Below are positions 7,945-15,323 of a DNA stretch of 42,531 nt, in pieces. How positions within the stretch are numbered: position 1 is the stretch's first letter; every line of letters starts with the position of its first letter. Both the position numbers and the translations under genes were made by a program. The notes below the pieces were generated by a model. That model worked only from the letters and a program-made list of their open reading frames with translations, had not been told where the DNA came from and did not search any database. Source of the stretch: Gordonia aichiensis NBRC 108223. Lineage in GTDB: Bacteria; Actinomycetota; Actinomycetes; Mycobacteriales; Mycobacteriaceae. The stretch covers positions 1 to 42,531 of the forward strand of contig NZ_BANR01000032.1 in assembly GCF_000332975.1 (NCBI RefSeq), given 5' to 3'.

Positions 7945-9237
7945 CTACGGCAGCAGCTCGTCGAGGTCGCCGAGCATGCAGTGCTCGACGACCGGGCGGA
8001 CCGTCTCGAACGTGCACTCCTTGGGGTTACCCGGGGTGCAGGCGTCGCCGAGGACGTGGTTGGTCAGCGCATCGATCGTCGCGGCATCGGTCGTGATGTC
8101 GGGTCGACCCTCGTAGTACTTGGTCGGGCCCTGGCCCAGCCGGTTCTTCGGATACGAGTCCTGCTTCACATCGGCGAAACGCTCGACGATGCCGACGTCA
8201 CGGAGCAGACGGATCGCGGCCTCGAGCGCGGCATCGGCGGCCTGCACCTTCGTCATGCCGTGCGTGTCCACACCCATCGCCGCGGCCATATCGGCGTAGC
8301 GCTCGTACATCACGGGCATGTTGAAGGCCCACACACGCGGCAGCGCGATGGCGTTGTTCAAGCCGTGGTGCGTATCGAAAAACGCCGACACCGCGTGGCT
8401 GATCGAGTGGATGATGCCGAGTCCGCCGGAGTTGAATGCCTGGGCCGCGATGTACTGCGCGTACATCATTCCCTCGCGGCCCTTCAGGTCGACACCGTTC
8501 CAGGTGGCTTCGCGAAGGTTCTCCGCGGTCATCTTGACCGCATAGAGCGCGTTGCCCATCGACGGAGGGAAGTTCAGTCGCGAGACGTACGGCTCAGAGG
8601 CGTGCGCGAGAACGTCGAATCCGCACTGAGCGGTGAAGGCAACCGGGCAATCGTAGTAGAGCACCGGGTCGTCGATCGCCAGGGTCGTGACGGCCGCATC
8701 GTCGAAGGCAACATACTTGTGCGGCTTCTCCGGATCGGTGGTGGTATCGGTGATGACGTAGGCCCACGACGTCTCCGAACCCGTTCCGGCAGTGGTGGAC
8801 ACGGCGATGTGCGGCGGGTTCTTGGGGTTCTCGCTCTTGTTGAAACCCTCGAACTCGTTGACGCTGCGGCCGTCGTGCGCAACCGAGATGCGCGCACCCT
8901 TGCAAGCGTCGTGCGCCGAGCCACCGCCGATCGAGATGAACGAGTCACACTGCTCGGAGTTGTACAGCGAGACCGCATCCATGACGTTGTAGTCCTTGGG
9001 GTTGGACTCGACCTGGTCATAGAGCACGACCTCGAGTCCGTGGTACTTGCACGACTCGACGATCTTGTGGACCGTGTCGCTACCGCGGAGGCCGGTCGTC
9101 ATGATGAGCGTCTTCTTGAAGCCCAGTTTGAGCGCCTCGGGTCCGATCATCTCGTGCGCGCCGGGACCCATCATGGCGCGCGGGAACGGGTGGAACTCCT
9201 TGATGGGGAACGGCTTGAGTAGTTCGTCTACCTGCAT
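7945..9237 (-). CDS. mno: NDMA-dependent methanol/alcohol dehydrogenase Mno (Mdo)
   Basis: A 430-residue iron-type alcohol dehydrogenase of the actinobacterial methanol:NDMA oxidoreductase family, nicotinoproteins with tightly bound NAD(P)H. In mycobacteria this enzyme needs mycofactocin for turnover in vivo and supports growth on methanol and other alcohols. The family-typical N terminus PIKEFHPFPRAMMGPGAHEM is present, as are GGGSAHD (104-110) and TTAGTGSETS (148-157). Likely metal ligands are D208 and H212 (GFDVLAHASE), H277/H281 (IIHSISHAVS) and H291 (THHGLNNA). ATG 9237 is chosen because the family starts there and AGGTC precedes it; the 12-codon upstream extension is unlikely. It is first in the minus-strand order mno-moxR-vwa-adh-mnoS-mnoR. 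Symbol mdo is also in use. Confidence 0.9.
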   Translation of the reverse strand: MQVDELLKPFPIKEFHPFPRAMMGPGAHEMIGPEALKLGFKKTLIMTTGLRGSDTVHKIVESCKYHGLEVVLYDQVESNPKDYNVMDAVSLYNSEQCDSFISIGGGSAHDACKGARISVAHDGRSVNEFEGFNKSENPKNPPHIAVSTTAGTGSETSWAYVITDTTTDPEKPHKYVAFDDAAVTTLAIDDPVLYYDCPVAFTAQCGFDVLAHASEPYVSRLNFPPSMGNALYAVKMTAENLREATWNGVDLKGREGMMYAQYIAAQAFNSGGLGIIHSISHAVSAFFDTHHGLNNAIALPRVWAFNMPVMYERYADMAAAMGVDTHGMTKVQAADAALEAAIRLLRDVGIVERFADVKQDSYPKNRLGQGPTKYYEGRPDITTDAATIDALTNHVLGDACTPGNPKECTFETVRPVVEHCMLGDLDELLP

Positions 9238-9380
9238 TTTCGACCTGACCTTCTCGATGCTGCCGACGCACACGTCGTCGGGAGTGGGTGAGCGATCGAG
9301 ACGTTACGCGCGTCACAGTGGGCATCAGAAGTGGTTTGCGACCGAACCGTCCGATACAGCCTCGAGTACTGACCTCGGGT
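9238..9380 (-). promoter_or_regulatory. mno upstream region with candidate promoter
   Basis: This gap upstream of mno is the place for MnoR control. On the minus strand a -10-like TAACGT occurs about 60 bp before the start codon, with only a poor -35. A weak palindrome (GACCGAACCGTC, near 9340) sits upstream. I cannot identify the MnoR site with confidence. Confidence 0.3.
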
Positions 9381-9418
9381 CGGGTGAGCACCTGTCCGGT
9401 CGGGTAGGTACTCACCCG
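9381..9418 (-). terminator. Hairpin downstream of cbiO
   Basis: Arms CGGGTGAGCACCT (9381-9393) and AGGTACTCACCCG (9406-9418) pair at 12 of 13 positions around a 12-nt loop, only 5 bp after the cbiO stop codon. It probably separates the cbi operon from mno. Being inside the mno upstream region, it could alternatively be an operator. Confidence 0.5.
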
Positions 9419-9423
9419 CGATG

Positions 9424-10221
9424 TCAGTCGACCCGCACGCCACCCGATGCGGTCCGGCGCCCAGAGCGTTGGCGTGACTTCGCACGGGTCAGAGCTTCGG
9501 GCTCGAACCCCCAGGGCAACTCGAGCCGATGAGCCGCGAGCAGTTGCGCGTCAGCGAGAATGGCGTCAACCGAGTCGTCGGCGACGATGCGCCCGCCGTC
9601 GACAATGACCGCGCGGTCGCACAGTTGTGCCGCATAGGGCAGGTCATGTGTCACCACGAGCATGGTCGTATCGAGTCCGAGCAGCGTGTCGGCGAGTTCG
9701 CGTCGGGCCACCGGGTCGAGATTCGCCGACGGCTCGTCGAGCACCAGAATGTCTGGGCGGCACGCTAATACGGTAGCCAGAGCACCTCGACGACGCTGTC
9801 CGCCGGACAGGTGGTGTGGGCTGCGGTCTGCGTGCTGAGTCATCGACACCGCCGCGAGCGCTTCGGCAACGCGGTTCGCGAGCTCAGGCTGCATGACACC
9901 GAAATTGGCGGGCCCGAACGCGACATCCTCCGCGAGGGTCGGCATGAACAACTGATCGTCGGGATCCTGGAACACCAGACCCACCCGCCGACGCACATCC
10001 CGCAGCGTCGACTTCCCCACCGGCGAGCCGTGGATCGACACCGACCCCGACGTGGGCAGCAGGACGCCGTTGAGCTGCAGCATCAGCGTCGTCTTTCCCG
10101 CTCCGTTCGGTCCGAGGAGCGCGACGCGCTCGCCCTCTGCCACCGAGAGGTCGACGCCGTCAAGCGCGAGATGGCCGTCGGGATAGGCGAATCGGAGTCC
10201 ACGGATGTCGATGGCGTTCAT
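9424..10221 (-). CDS. cbiO: Cobalt/nickel ECF transporter ATPase CbiO
   Basis: A 265-residue ABC ATPase. Walker A is GPNGAGKT (37-44), the Q-loop FQDPDDQLF, the signature LSGGQ (138-142), Walker B ILVLDEP (158-164) and the switch His VVTHD. The Q-loop form DPDDQLF is characteristic of ECF/Cbi-type energising ATPases. ATG 10221 overlaps the cbiQ stop as ATGA, so an extended frame to 10287 is rejected. It powers divalent-metal uptake with CbiM, CbiN and CbiQ, all upstream on the same strand. Confidence 0.9.
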   Translation of the reverse strand: MNAIDIRGLRFAYPDGHLALDGVDLSVAEGERVALLGPNGAGKTTLMLQLNGVLLPTSGSVSIHGSPVGKSTLRDVRRRVGLVFQDPDDQLFMPTLAEDVAFGPANFGVMQPELANRVAEALAAVSMTQHADRSPHHLSGGQRRRGALATVLACRPDILVLDEPSANLDPVARRELADTLLGLDTTMLVVTHDLPYAAQLCDRAVIVDGGRIVADDSVDAILADAQLLAAHRLELPWGFEPEALTRAKSRQRSGRRTASGGVRVD

Positions 10222-10994
10222 CGCACCCCCCACGCCGTGGCTGCCACGACCACCGCAGCCGCTGCGGGAAGTGAGACGAGTGCCCACTGCGCAGGCGTCG
10301 CGCGCGCCGAGGTCGCCACTCCCGGCATCTCGGGGATGGTGCCGGTGAATCCGCGTGACATCATCGCCAGATGGACGCGCTCGCCCCGCTCGTAGGAGCG
10401 TAAGAAGACCGATCCGACGCTGACGGCAACGGCTTTGGCCTGGTGCAACATCCGAGGAGAGTCCCCGCGGGCTGCTCGCGCGATCTGCATACGCTTGACC
10501 TCGGCGGACAGCAGGTCGACGTATCGCAGCATCATCACGAAGACAGGCGTGATGGTGCGCGGGACGCCGAGTCTGCTCAACGCGACCGGCAGCTCACGCG
10601 CGGGCGTCGTCGCGGCGAAAGTCAGCGACGCCGCGACCCCGAGCGTGCCCTTGATGACGATCCCCCACGCCGCGTACAGGCCTGCGACCGAGAGCGACAT
10701 CCCGACGACGTCGATCCGTCGGCCGCCCTCGGCGAATGGCAGGAGCACCGCGAGCACGACGAAGGGGGCTTCGATCAGCATCCGTGGCACGATCCAGGCG
10801 ACGGGAACCCGTGCGAGTCGCCAGACGCCGAGCAGGATCAGGGCGAAGACGAGGTACGGCCAGAACATCTCGCGTGGCGTGGCAACGACCGCGAAGACGA
10901 ACACCACCAGACAGACCAGTTTGACCTCGGTAGGTGCACGGTGCACGCGCGAGGTGACGTCGCGGTAGAGCGGATGTGCGTGCCCGGCTCCCAT
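10218..10994 (-). CDS. cbiQ: Cobalt/nickel ECF transporter T component CbiQ
   Basis: A 258-residue integral membrane protein with several hydrophobic helices (VKLVCLVVFVFAVVAT, PYLVFALILLGVW, APFVVLAVLLPF, and a C-terminal Ala/Val-rich helix). The coupling-helix region with Ala-Arg-Gly motif reads MQIARAARGDSP, typical of EcfT/CbiQ. It follows the CbiN-like gene by 2 bp and is coupled to cbiO by ATGA. Confidence 0.85.
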   Translation of the reverse strand: MGAGHAHPLYRDVTSRVHRAPTEVKLVCLVVFVFAVVATPREMFWPYLVFALILLGVWRLARVPVAWIVPRMLIEAPFVVLAVLLPFAEGGRRIDVVGMSLSVAGLYAAWGIVIKGTLGVAASLTFAATTPARELPVALSRLGVPRTITPVFVMMLRYVDLLSAEVKRMQIARAARGDSPRMLHQAKAVAVSVGSVFLRSYERGERVHLAMMSRGFTGTIPEMPGVATSARATPAQWALVSLPAAAAVVVAATAWGVR

Positions 10995-10996
10995 GC

Positions 10997-11410
10997 TCAG
11001 TCGCCCGCCGGGACAGAATCCGGAACCGCAGCATCGTTGTCAGGCCCGCGACGACCACGTGCGATCAGCCAGAAGGCGCCGACCGCGAGCGCGAGGGTGA
11101 CGATGACCCCGATGATGCCTGCGATGCCGTTGGTGTACTGCGCGCCCTTCACTGCGTACTCGGCGAGCGGCGACGACGACATCGCATGGTCGGTGGCGTG
11201 CTGTGCGATGCACGACCCCGTCAGTTCCTCGGTGCCGTTGACGGTGACGGTCTGGCAGCCCTGCTGCGTCGCGGAGTCGAGACCATCGGGCGAACTGCTT
11301 GCGATGTAGGACACGACGCCCGCGATCAACAGGGCGATCACGCCGAACCCGATGAGGAAAGTGCGCCGCCGCACATGGCGGCGCGGCTGCTGGGAAGCGG
11401 CGATACTCAT
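10997..11410 (-). CDS. cbiN: PDGLE-domain / CbiN-like membrane protein
   Basis: A 137-residue protein with two membrane helices (about 17-37 and 94-116) and a short exported loop between them. The loop starts with SSPDGLDS, the PDGLE signature of CbiN-type accessory subunits, and contains two Cys (about 52 and 67). CbiN-type proteins assist metal loading of CbiM. The gene overlaps the end of cbiM by 4 bp and precedes cbiQ by 2 bp, so it is part of the transporter. Confidence 0.75.
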   Translation of the reverse strand: MSIAASQQPRRHVRRRTFLIGFGVIALLIAGVVSYIASSSPDGLDSATQQGCQTVTVNGTEELTGSCIAQHATDHAMSSSPLAEYAVKGAQYTNGIAGIIGVIVTLALAVGAFWLIARGRRGPDNDAAVPDSVPAGD

Positions 11411-12117
11411 ACGGACACCTCGATCTTGTCTGCGCCGACGTGGGTGCGACGGAGGAGATACACCAGGTCGGGACGGGCGCGAGCCACGGCCACCACCGTC
11501 ACCGCGGTGATGAGCCCTTCACCGATCCCGATCAGGACATGGGTGCCCCACATGTAGCCCGCCACCGTCGACAGCGAGGTCGTCGCAGCACCTCCTATCG
11601 CATATTCGATAACGAAACCTGTTGCAGCAGCGACTGTTCCACACAGTGCCGAAACGAAGGCAACGACGGCGAGACCGGGCAGCCTGTCGCGTCGCGCTCG
11701 CACCAGGCGATAGAGCACCACTGCGACGCCGTAACCGACGAACGTGGAGATCAGCGCCATGTTCGTGATGTTGGCGCCCAGTGCGGTGACCCCGCCATCG
11801 GCGAAGAGCAGGCACTGGACAACGAGCACGATCGCGATGCACAGAGCGCCGGTGTACGGGCCGACCAGAATCGCCGCGAGCGCACCGCCGAGGAGGTGAC
11901 CGCTCACGCCGGGCAGGATCGGAAAGTTGATCATCTGCACGGCGAAGATGAACGCTGCAACAAGTCCGGCCATCGGTACGGCCTTCTCGTCGAGGTCGGC
12001 GCGAGCGCGCCACGCGCAGAACGCGAGTCCAGCGATGGCAACGACTCCGAACAGAATCGACGTCTGCGCGTTGATGATTCCGTCACTCATATGCATGGCG
12101 ACGACAGTGGTGGACAT
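11407..12117 (-). CDS. cbiM: Cobalt/nickel ECF transporter S component CbiM
   Basis: A 236-residue membrane protein with 6-7 helices and the family motifs MHMSDG, QMINFPILPGVSGHLLGG and WGTHVLIGIGEG. CbiM/NikM proteins bind the metal with the N-terminal amine, Met1 and His2. Here the conserved Met-His is residues 8-9 if ATG 12117 is used, and residues 1-2 if ATG 12096 is used. ATG 12117 has AAGGGA about nine bases upstream; ATG 12096 has none. So either a short leader is removed, or the downstream start is used. First gene of the cbi operon. Confidence 0.88.
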   Translation of the reverse strand: MSTTVVAMHMSDGIINAQTSILFGVVAIAGLAFCAWRARADLDEKAVPMAGLVAAFIFAVQMINFPILPGVSGHLLGGALAAILVGPYTGALCIAIVLVVQCLLFADGGVTALGANITNMALISTFVGYGVAVVLYRLVRARRDRLPGLAVVAFVSALCGTVAAATGFVIEYAIGGAATTSLSTVAGYMWGTHVLIGIGEGLITAVTVVAVARARPDLVYLLRRTHVGADKIEVSV

Positions 12118-12185
12118 GAACTGGTGTCCCTTCTGCGGTGTACGCGAATGCGGCCGCGGCGACTCGCGGTCACACGATGAGAGGA

Positions 12186-12227
12186 ACGATAGGACCGGCT
12201 CCCATATCTGTCCACTTATTCAGATGT
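12186..12227 (-). promoter_or_regulatory. cbi promoter with inverted-repeat operator
   Basis: On the minus strand, -35 TGGACA (12209-12214) and -10 ACGATA read as TATCGT (12186-12191) are 17 bp apart. An inverted repeat ATATCTG-N10-CAGATGT (12204-12210 and 12221-12227) overlaps the -35, where an ArsR-type repressor would block RNA polymerase. The nearby arsR-type gene ends 79 bp upstream. Confidence 0.45.
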
Positions 12228-12305
12228 TGAAGCCGTCAGACTATCCGAAGGGTCAGGTGTGACCCTGACCACAGCGGAACGGGCTGTATCCGGTTGGCCG
12301 GTGGC

Positions 12306-12668
12306 CTACGACGGTGGATTGTGACCGGCGCCGATCCAGTGCAGTAGATCGTGCACCGTCTCGTCGGCGAGACGATAGCTCACCGATCGCCCGACACGCG
12401 TCGACGTGACCCATCCCTGATGACGCAGCACGCGCAGCGCCTGTGACACCGCCGTCTCGGTGCGCCCCACCTCTGCGGCGATATCGCCGACGATGATGCC
12501 CGGGTGACGATGCAGGAGCAGCAGGATCTCGAGCCGATGAGGGTCCGACAGCAGATCGAATCGCGTCGACCACTCGGCGATATCGACGTCGCCTGCCCCG
12601 TGGGCGTGACCGTGCGGGTGTGCGCTCGGAGTATCGGACGACTGGTCCCCGGGTGTGGCGTCGGGCAT
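12306..12668 (-). CDS. ArsR-family metal sensor (probable Co/Ni) with His-rich N terminus
   Basis: A 120-residue ArsR/SmtB winged-helix repressor. Its disordered N terminus carries HPHGHAHG (H17, H19, H21, H23). The recognition helix region is TETAVSQALRVLRHQGWV. The last helix has D102, H106 and H110, in the place of the alpha-5 metal site of NmtR/CzrA-type sensors, and H116 follows. This His/Asp set fits cobalt or nickel. It lies 5 bp after murA and 188 bp before cbiM, so control of the cbi transporter is likely. ATG 12668 is the only reasonable start; the much longer open frame is a shadow of murA. Confidence 0.8.
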   Translation of the reverse strand: MPDATPGDQSSDTPSAHPHGHAHGAGDVDIAEWSTRFDLLSDPHRLEILLLLHRHPGIIVGDIAAEVGRTETAVSQALRVLRHQGWVTSTRVGRSVSYRLADETVHDLLHWIGAGHNPPS

Positions 12669-12673
12669 CGCCG

Positions 12674-13930
12674 CTACCCCGACACCCGTTCGATCACGCC
12701 ACCGAGACTCCGCAGATTCTCGACGAAGTGCGGGTAGCCGCGGTCGATGTGCTCGACGTCGTGCACTTCTGTCACACCGTCGGCGACCAGGCCGGCCAGC
12801 ACCAGGCCGGCCCCGGCGCGGATGTCCGAACTCCATACGGGCGCGCTGGAGAGCTTCTCGACGCCGCGGATGACCGCGTGATGCCCGTCGGTACGCGCAT
12901 CCGCACCGAGGCGGACCATCTCCTCGACGAAACGGAAGCGCGCCTCGAAGACGTTCTCGGTGATCACCGACATCCCGTCGGCGATCGACGCCCAGCCGAT
13001 CGCCATCGGCTGCAGGTCGGTCGGAAAACCGGGGAAGGGCAGTGTGGAGACGTTCACGGCGGTGGGCCTGCGATCGTGGCTGACACGGAAACCGTTCGGA
13101 TGTGTTTCGACGCGGGCGCCGGTATCGACGAGTTTGTTCAGCACCAACTGCAGGTGGTGGGGGTTGACGCCGTTGACCGTCACATCGCCACGGGTCATCA
13201 CTGCAGCGATTCCCCACGTCGCGCCGACGATCCGGTCGCCGACGACCCGGTGCGTGGTCGGATGCAGCCGCTCGACCCCGGTGACGGTCAACGTCGATGT
13301 GCCTGCACCCTCGATGCGCGCGCCCATCTGCTGCAGCATGACGCACAGGTCGACGATCTCGGGCTCCCGCGCGGCGTTGTCGATGACCGTCTCCCCCTCG
13401 GCGAGCACTGCAGCCATCAGGATGTTCTCGGTGGCACCGACGGAGGGGAACTCCAGCGCAATCGGAGCACCGACCAGCGCATCGGCCTCGGCGACAACAC
13501 ACCCGTGCTCGATCGAGCTGTGAGCACCGAGTGCTCGCAGCCCGGCCTGGTGCATGTCGAGAGGGCGGGAACCGATCGCATCACCACCCGGTAGTGCGAC
13601 GACTGCCCGCCGACACCGCGCCATCAATGGTCCGAGAACACACACCGACGCCCGGAACTGCTTCACCGCGTCGAAGTCGGCGTGGTACTTCGGCTCCGCG
13701 GGTGCCTCGATCGTCACAGTCTCACCGTTGATCTCGACGACGGCCCCGAGCCCGCGCAGTACGTCTGCCATGAGCGGAACGTCGGCGATCTCAGGCGAAT
13801 TGGTCAACGTCGTGGTGCCCTCGGCGAGCAAGGAGGCTGCCATCAGTTTGAGGACACTGTTCTTGGCCCCACCGACCGACACCTCGCCATGCAGGCGCGC
13901 TCCCCCGGACACCAGAAACCGATCACTCAC
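12674..13930 (-). CDS. murA: UDP-N-acetylglucosamine 1-carboxyvinyltransferase MurA
   Basis: First committed enzyme of peptidoglycan synthesis; transfers enolpyruvate from PEP to UDP-GlcNAc. It has 418 residues, as I recall for M. tuberculosis MurA. Substrate-binding K23-N24 lies in GGAKNSVLKLM. The catalytic loop reads LPGGDAIGSRPLDMH with Asp117 where most bacteria have the fosfomycin-reactive Cys. GTG 13930 is chosen over the upstream frame; TAAGGT (13938-13943) lies 7 nt upstream, so the mRNA may be leaderless. It is divergent from cobO by 86 bp. In M. tuberculosis murA directly precedes the rRNA operon; here about 12 kb intervenes. Confidence 0.95.
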   Translation of the reverse strand: MSDRFLVSGGARLHGEVSVGGAKNSVLKLMAASLLAEGTTTLTNSPEIADVPLMADVLRGLGAVVEINGETVTIEAPAEPKYHADFDAVKQFRASVCVLGPLMARCRRAVVALPGGDAIGSRPLDMHQAGLRALGAHSSIEHGCVVAEADALVGAPIALEFPSVGATENILMAAVLAEGETVIDNAAREPEIVDLCVMLQQMGARIEGAGTSTLTVTGVERLHPTTHRVVGDRIVGATWGIAAVMTRGDVTVNGVNPHHLQLVLNKLVDTGARVETHPNGFRVSHDRRPTAVNVSTLPFPGFPTDLQPMAIGWASIADGMSVITENVFEARFRFVEEMVRLGADARTDGHHAVIRGVEKLSSAPVWSSDIRAGAGLVLAGLVADGVTEVHDVEHIDRGYPHFVENLRSLGGVIERVSG

Positions 13931-14016
13931 GTCAGATACCTTATCCGCCCCCGTCCGTCTCCCGTGCCCGAGGTGTACTGCGGACCACAACGCCGCGCTG
14001 CGGTTACATTTGGGTC

Positions 14017-14613
14017 ATGGCCGTGCATCTGACCCGCATATACACCCGAACCGGCGACGACGGCACCACCGGCCTGAGCGACTTCTCGCGTGTGTCCAAG
14101 ACGGATCCGCGCGTCGTCGCCTACGCAGACTGCGACGAGGCCAACACCTGTATCGGCGCCGCGCTCGCACTCGGTGACGACGTCCCCGACGACATTGCTG
14201 CCGTGCTCACGACCATCCAGAACGACCTCTTCGACGCAGGCGCCGACCTGTCGACCCCGGTTGTCGAGGATCCGAAGTACCCTCCGCTGCGCATCGAGCA
14301 GGGATACATCGATGCGCTCGAAACCTGGTGCGACGCGTTCGGAGCCGACCTACCAGCACTCGATTCCTTCGTCCTACCCGGTGGTACACCGTTTGCCGCG
14401 CTGCTCCACCAGGCTCGCGCCGTGACCCGTCGAGCCGAGCGCTCGGCCTGGGCTGCCGTCGACGCCGACCCGGAGAGGACGTCCGCTCTGCCCGCACGGT
14501 ATCTGAACCGATTGTCGGATCTGTTGTTCATCTTGTCCCGCGTGGCCAATCGCGGTCCGAGCGGAGCCGGAGACATCACCTGGCGACCCGGCGGGGATCG
14601 ACACCGCCCGTGA
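14017..14613 (+). CDS. cobO: PduO-type ATP:cob(I)alamin adenosyltransferase
   Basis: A 198-residue adenosyltransferase that makes adenosylcobalamin. The N-terminal ATP-binding motif is YTRTGDDGTTGL, and the C-terminal motif is RYLNRLSDLLFILSR; both belong to the PduO type rather than CobA/BtuR. I use symbol cobO because the syntenic M. tuberculosis gene (Rv1314c) is often so named; pduO would be more exact. No Shine-Dalgarno; TACATT (14005-14010) lies 6 nt before ATG 14017, so a leaderless mRNA is likely. Its placement near a cobalt transporter and sensor is functionally coherent, although the murA-cobO pairing is ancestral. Confidence 0.9.
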   Translation: MAVHLTRIYTRTGDDGTTGLSDFSRVSKTDPRVVAYADCDEANTCIGAALALGDDVPDDIAAVLTTIQNDLFDAGADLSTPVVEDPKYPPLRIEQGYIDALETWCDAFGADLPALDSFVLPGGTPFAALLHQARAVTRRAERSAWAAVDADPERTSALPARYLNRLSDLLFILSRVANRGPSGAGDITWRPGGDRHRP

Positions 14614-14642
14614 CCCCAGCGGCGCTACCGCCACCGTTGAAC

Positions 14643-15086
14643 TCAAGCGCTTCGTCGACGTTGAGACCGTTGCGGAGCACCTGCCTCGAGCCACGCCTGA
14701 AAAGCGGTCACACCATCAGGGGTCAGCGCCAGTTCGTACTCACGGGGCTCGTCATGGTCGCGATGCTCCCGTACGTGCACGATCGTCATACCGTCGAGGA
14801 TCACGCCCTCGCTGCCCGCAGGGCACCGTCGGCTGACGATCTCGATGCTGTGGCGGGCGAGATTGCGGGATGGCCCCGGGCGAAGTGAACTGAGACGGAA
14901 GTACCGGAGCGAGTCGTCGCCGTAGTGGACGGTGCCGTGACGCCAACCCTCATCGACGTCGGCGGGCAGATCACGCATGAGCGCGGGCATGCCTGCGCTC
15001 CGCAACTGCTGTAGCCGGTAGCCCAGCAGGCCGCAGACGACCAGCGCTACCACAAGCAGAATCAGCAGGACGACCACAACGGTCAC
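14643..15086 (-). CDS. DUF2550 single-pass membrane protein
   Basis: A 147-residue protein with one N-terminal membrane helix (about 2-22, VVVVLLILLVVALVVCGLLG) and a polar domain containing RRCPAGSEGVILDG. This is the DUF2550 family conserved downstream of atpC in Mycobacteriales (Rv1312 position). Function unknown. GTG 15086 has GGGAGG eight bases upstream. A 15-bp hairpin separates it from atpC, so it may be transcribed partly independently. Confidence 0.8.
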   Translation of the reverse strand: MTVVVVLLILLVVALVVCGLLGYRLQQLRSAGMPALMRDLPADVDEGWRHGTVHYGDDSLRYFRLSSLRPGPSRNLARHSIEIVSRRCPAGSEGVILDGMTIVHVREHRDHDEPREYELALTPDGVTAFQAWLEAGAPQRSQRRRSA

Positions 15087-15192
15087 GCGGCGTACCTCCC
15101 TCGCGTGGGTTCCATCACCGAGATGTCGGCGGGCTGTCGACGGGGCTGTTCCGGCGATGGCTGTCTCCAGCATGCCAGTCGACCGTATGACG

Positions 15193-15227
15193 CATCCAGC
15201 CACCCGCGATGTGCGGGTGGCTGGATG
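15193..15227 (-). terminator. Perfect 15-bp hairpin after atpC
   Basis: CATCCAGCCACCCGC (15193-15207) and its exact complement (15213-15227) enclose a 5-nt loop. It lies about 100 bp after the atpC stop. There is no T-run, but the stem is strong and symmetric. Probable terminator of the ATP synthase operon. Confidence 0.7.
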
Positions 15228-15323
15228 ACGACAACCGAGTCGCGGTGACGACTCGCATTCAGTTGTGAACCAAGGGAACTCGGACGCGTGCAACACTCGT
15301 CCACGACGCCGGTTCGGTCTCGA

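Noticed and set aside
12669..13502. Long N-terminal extension of the ArsR-type protein
   Set aside because: Overlaps murA in another frame; the ArsR family length fits ATG 12668.
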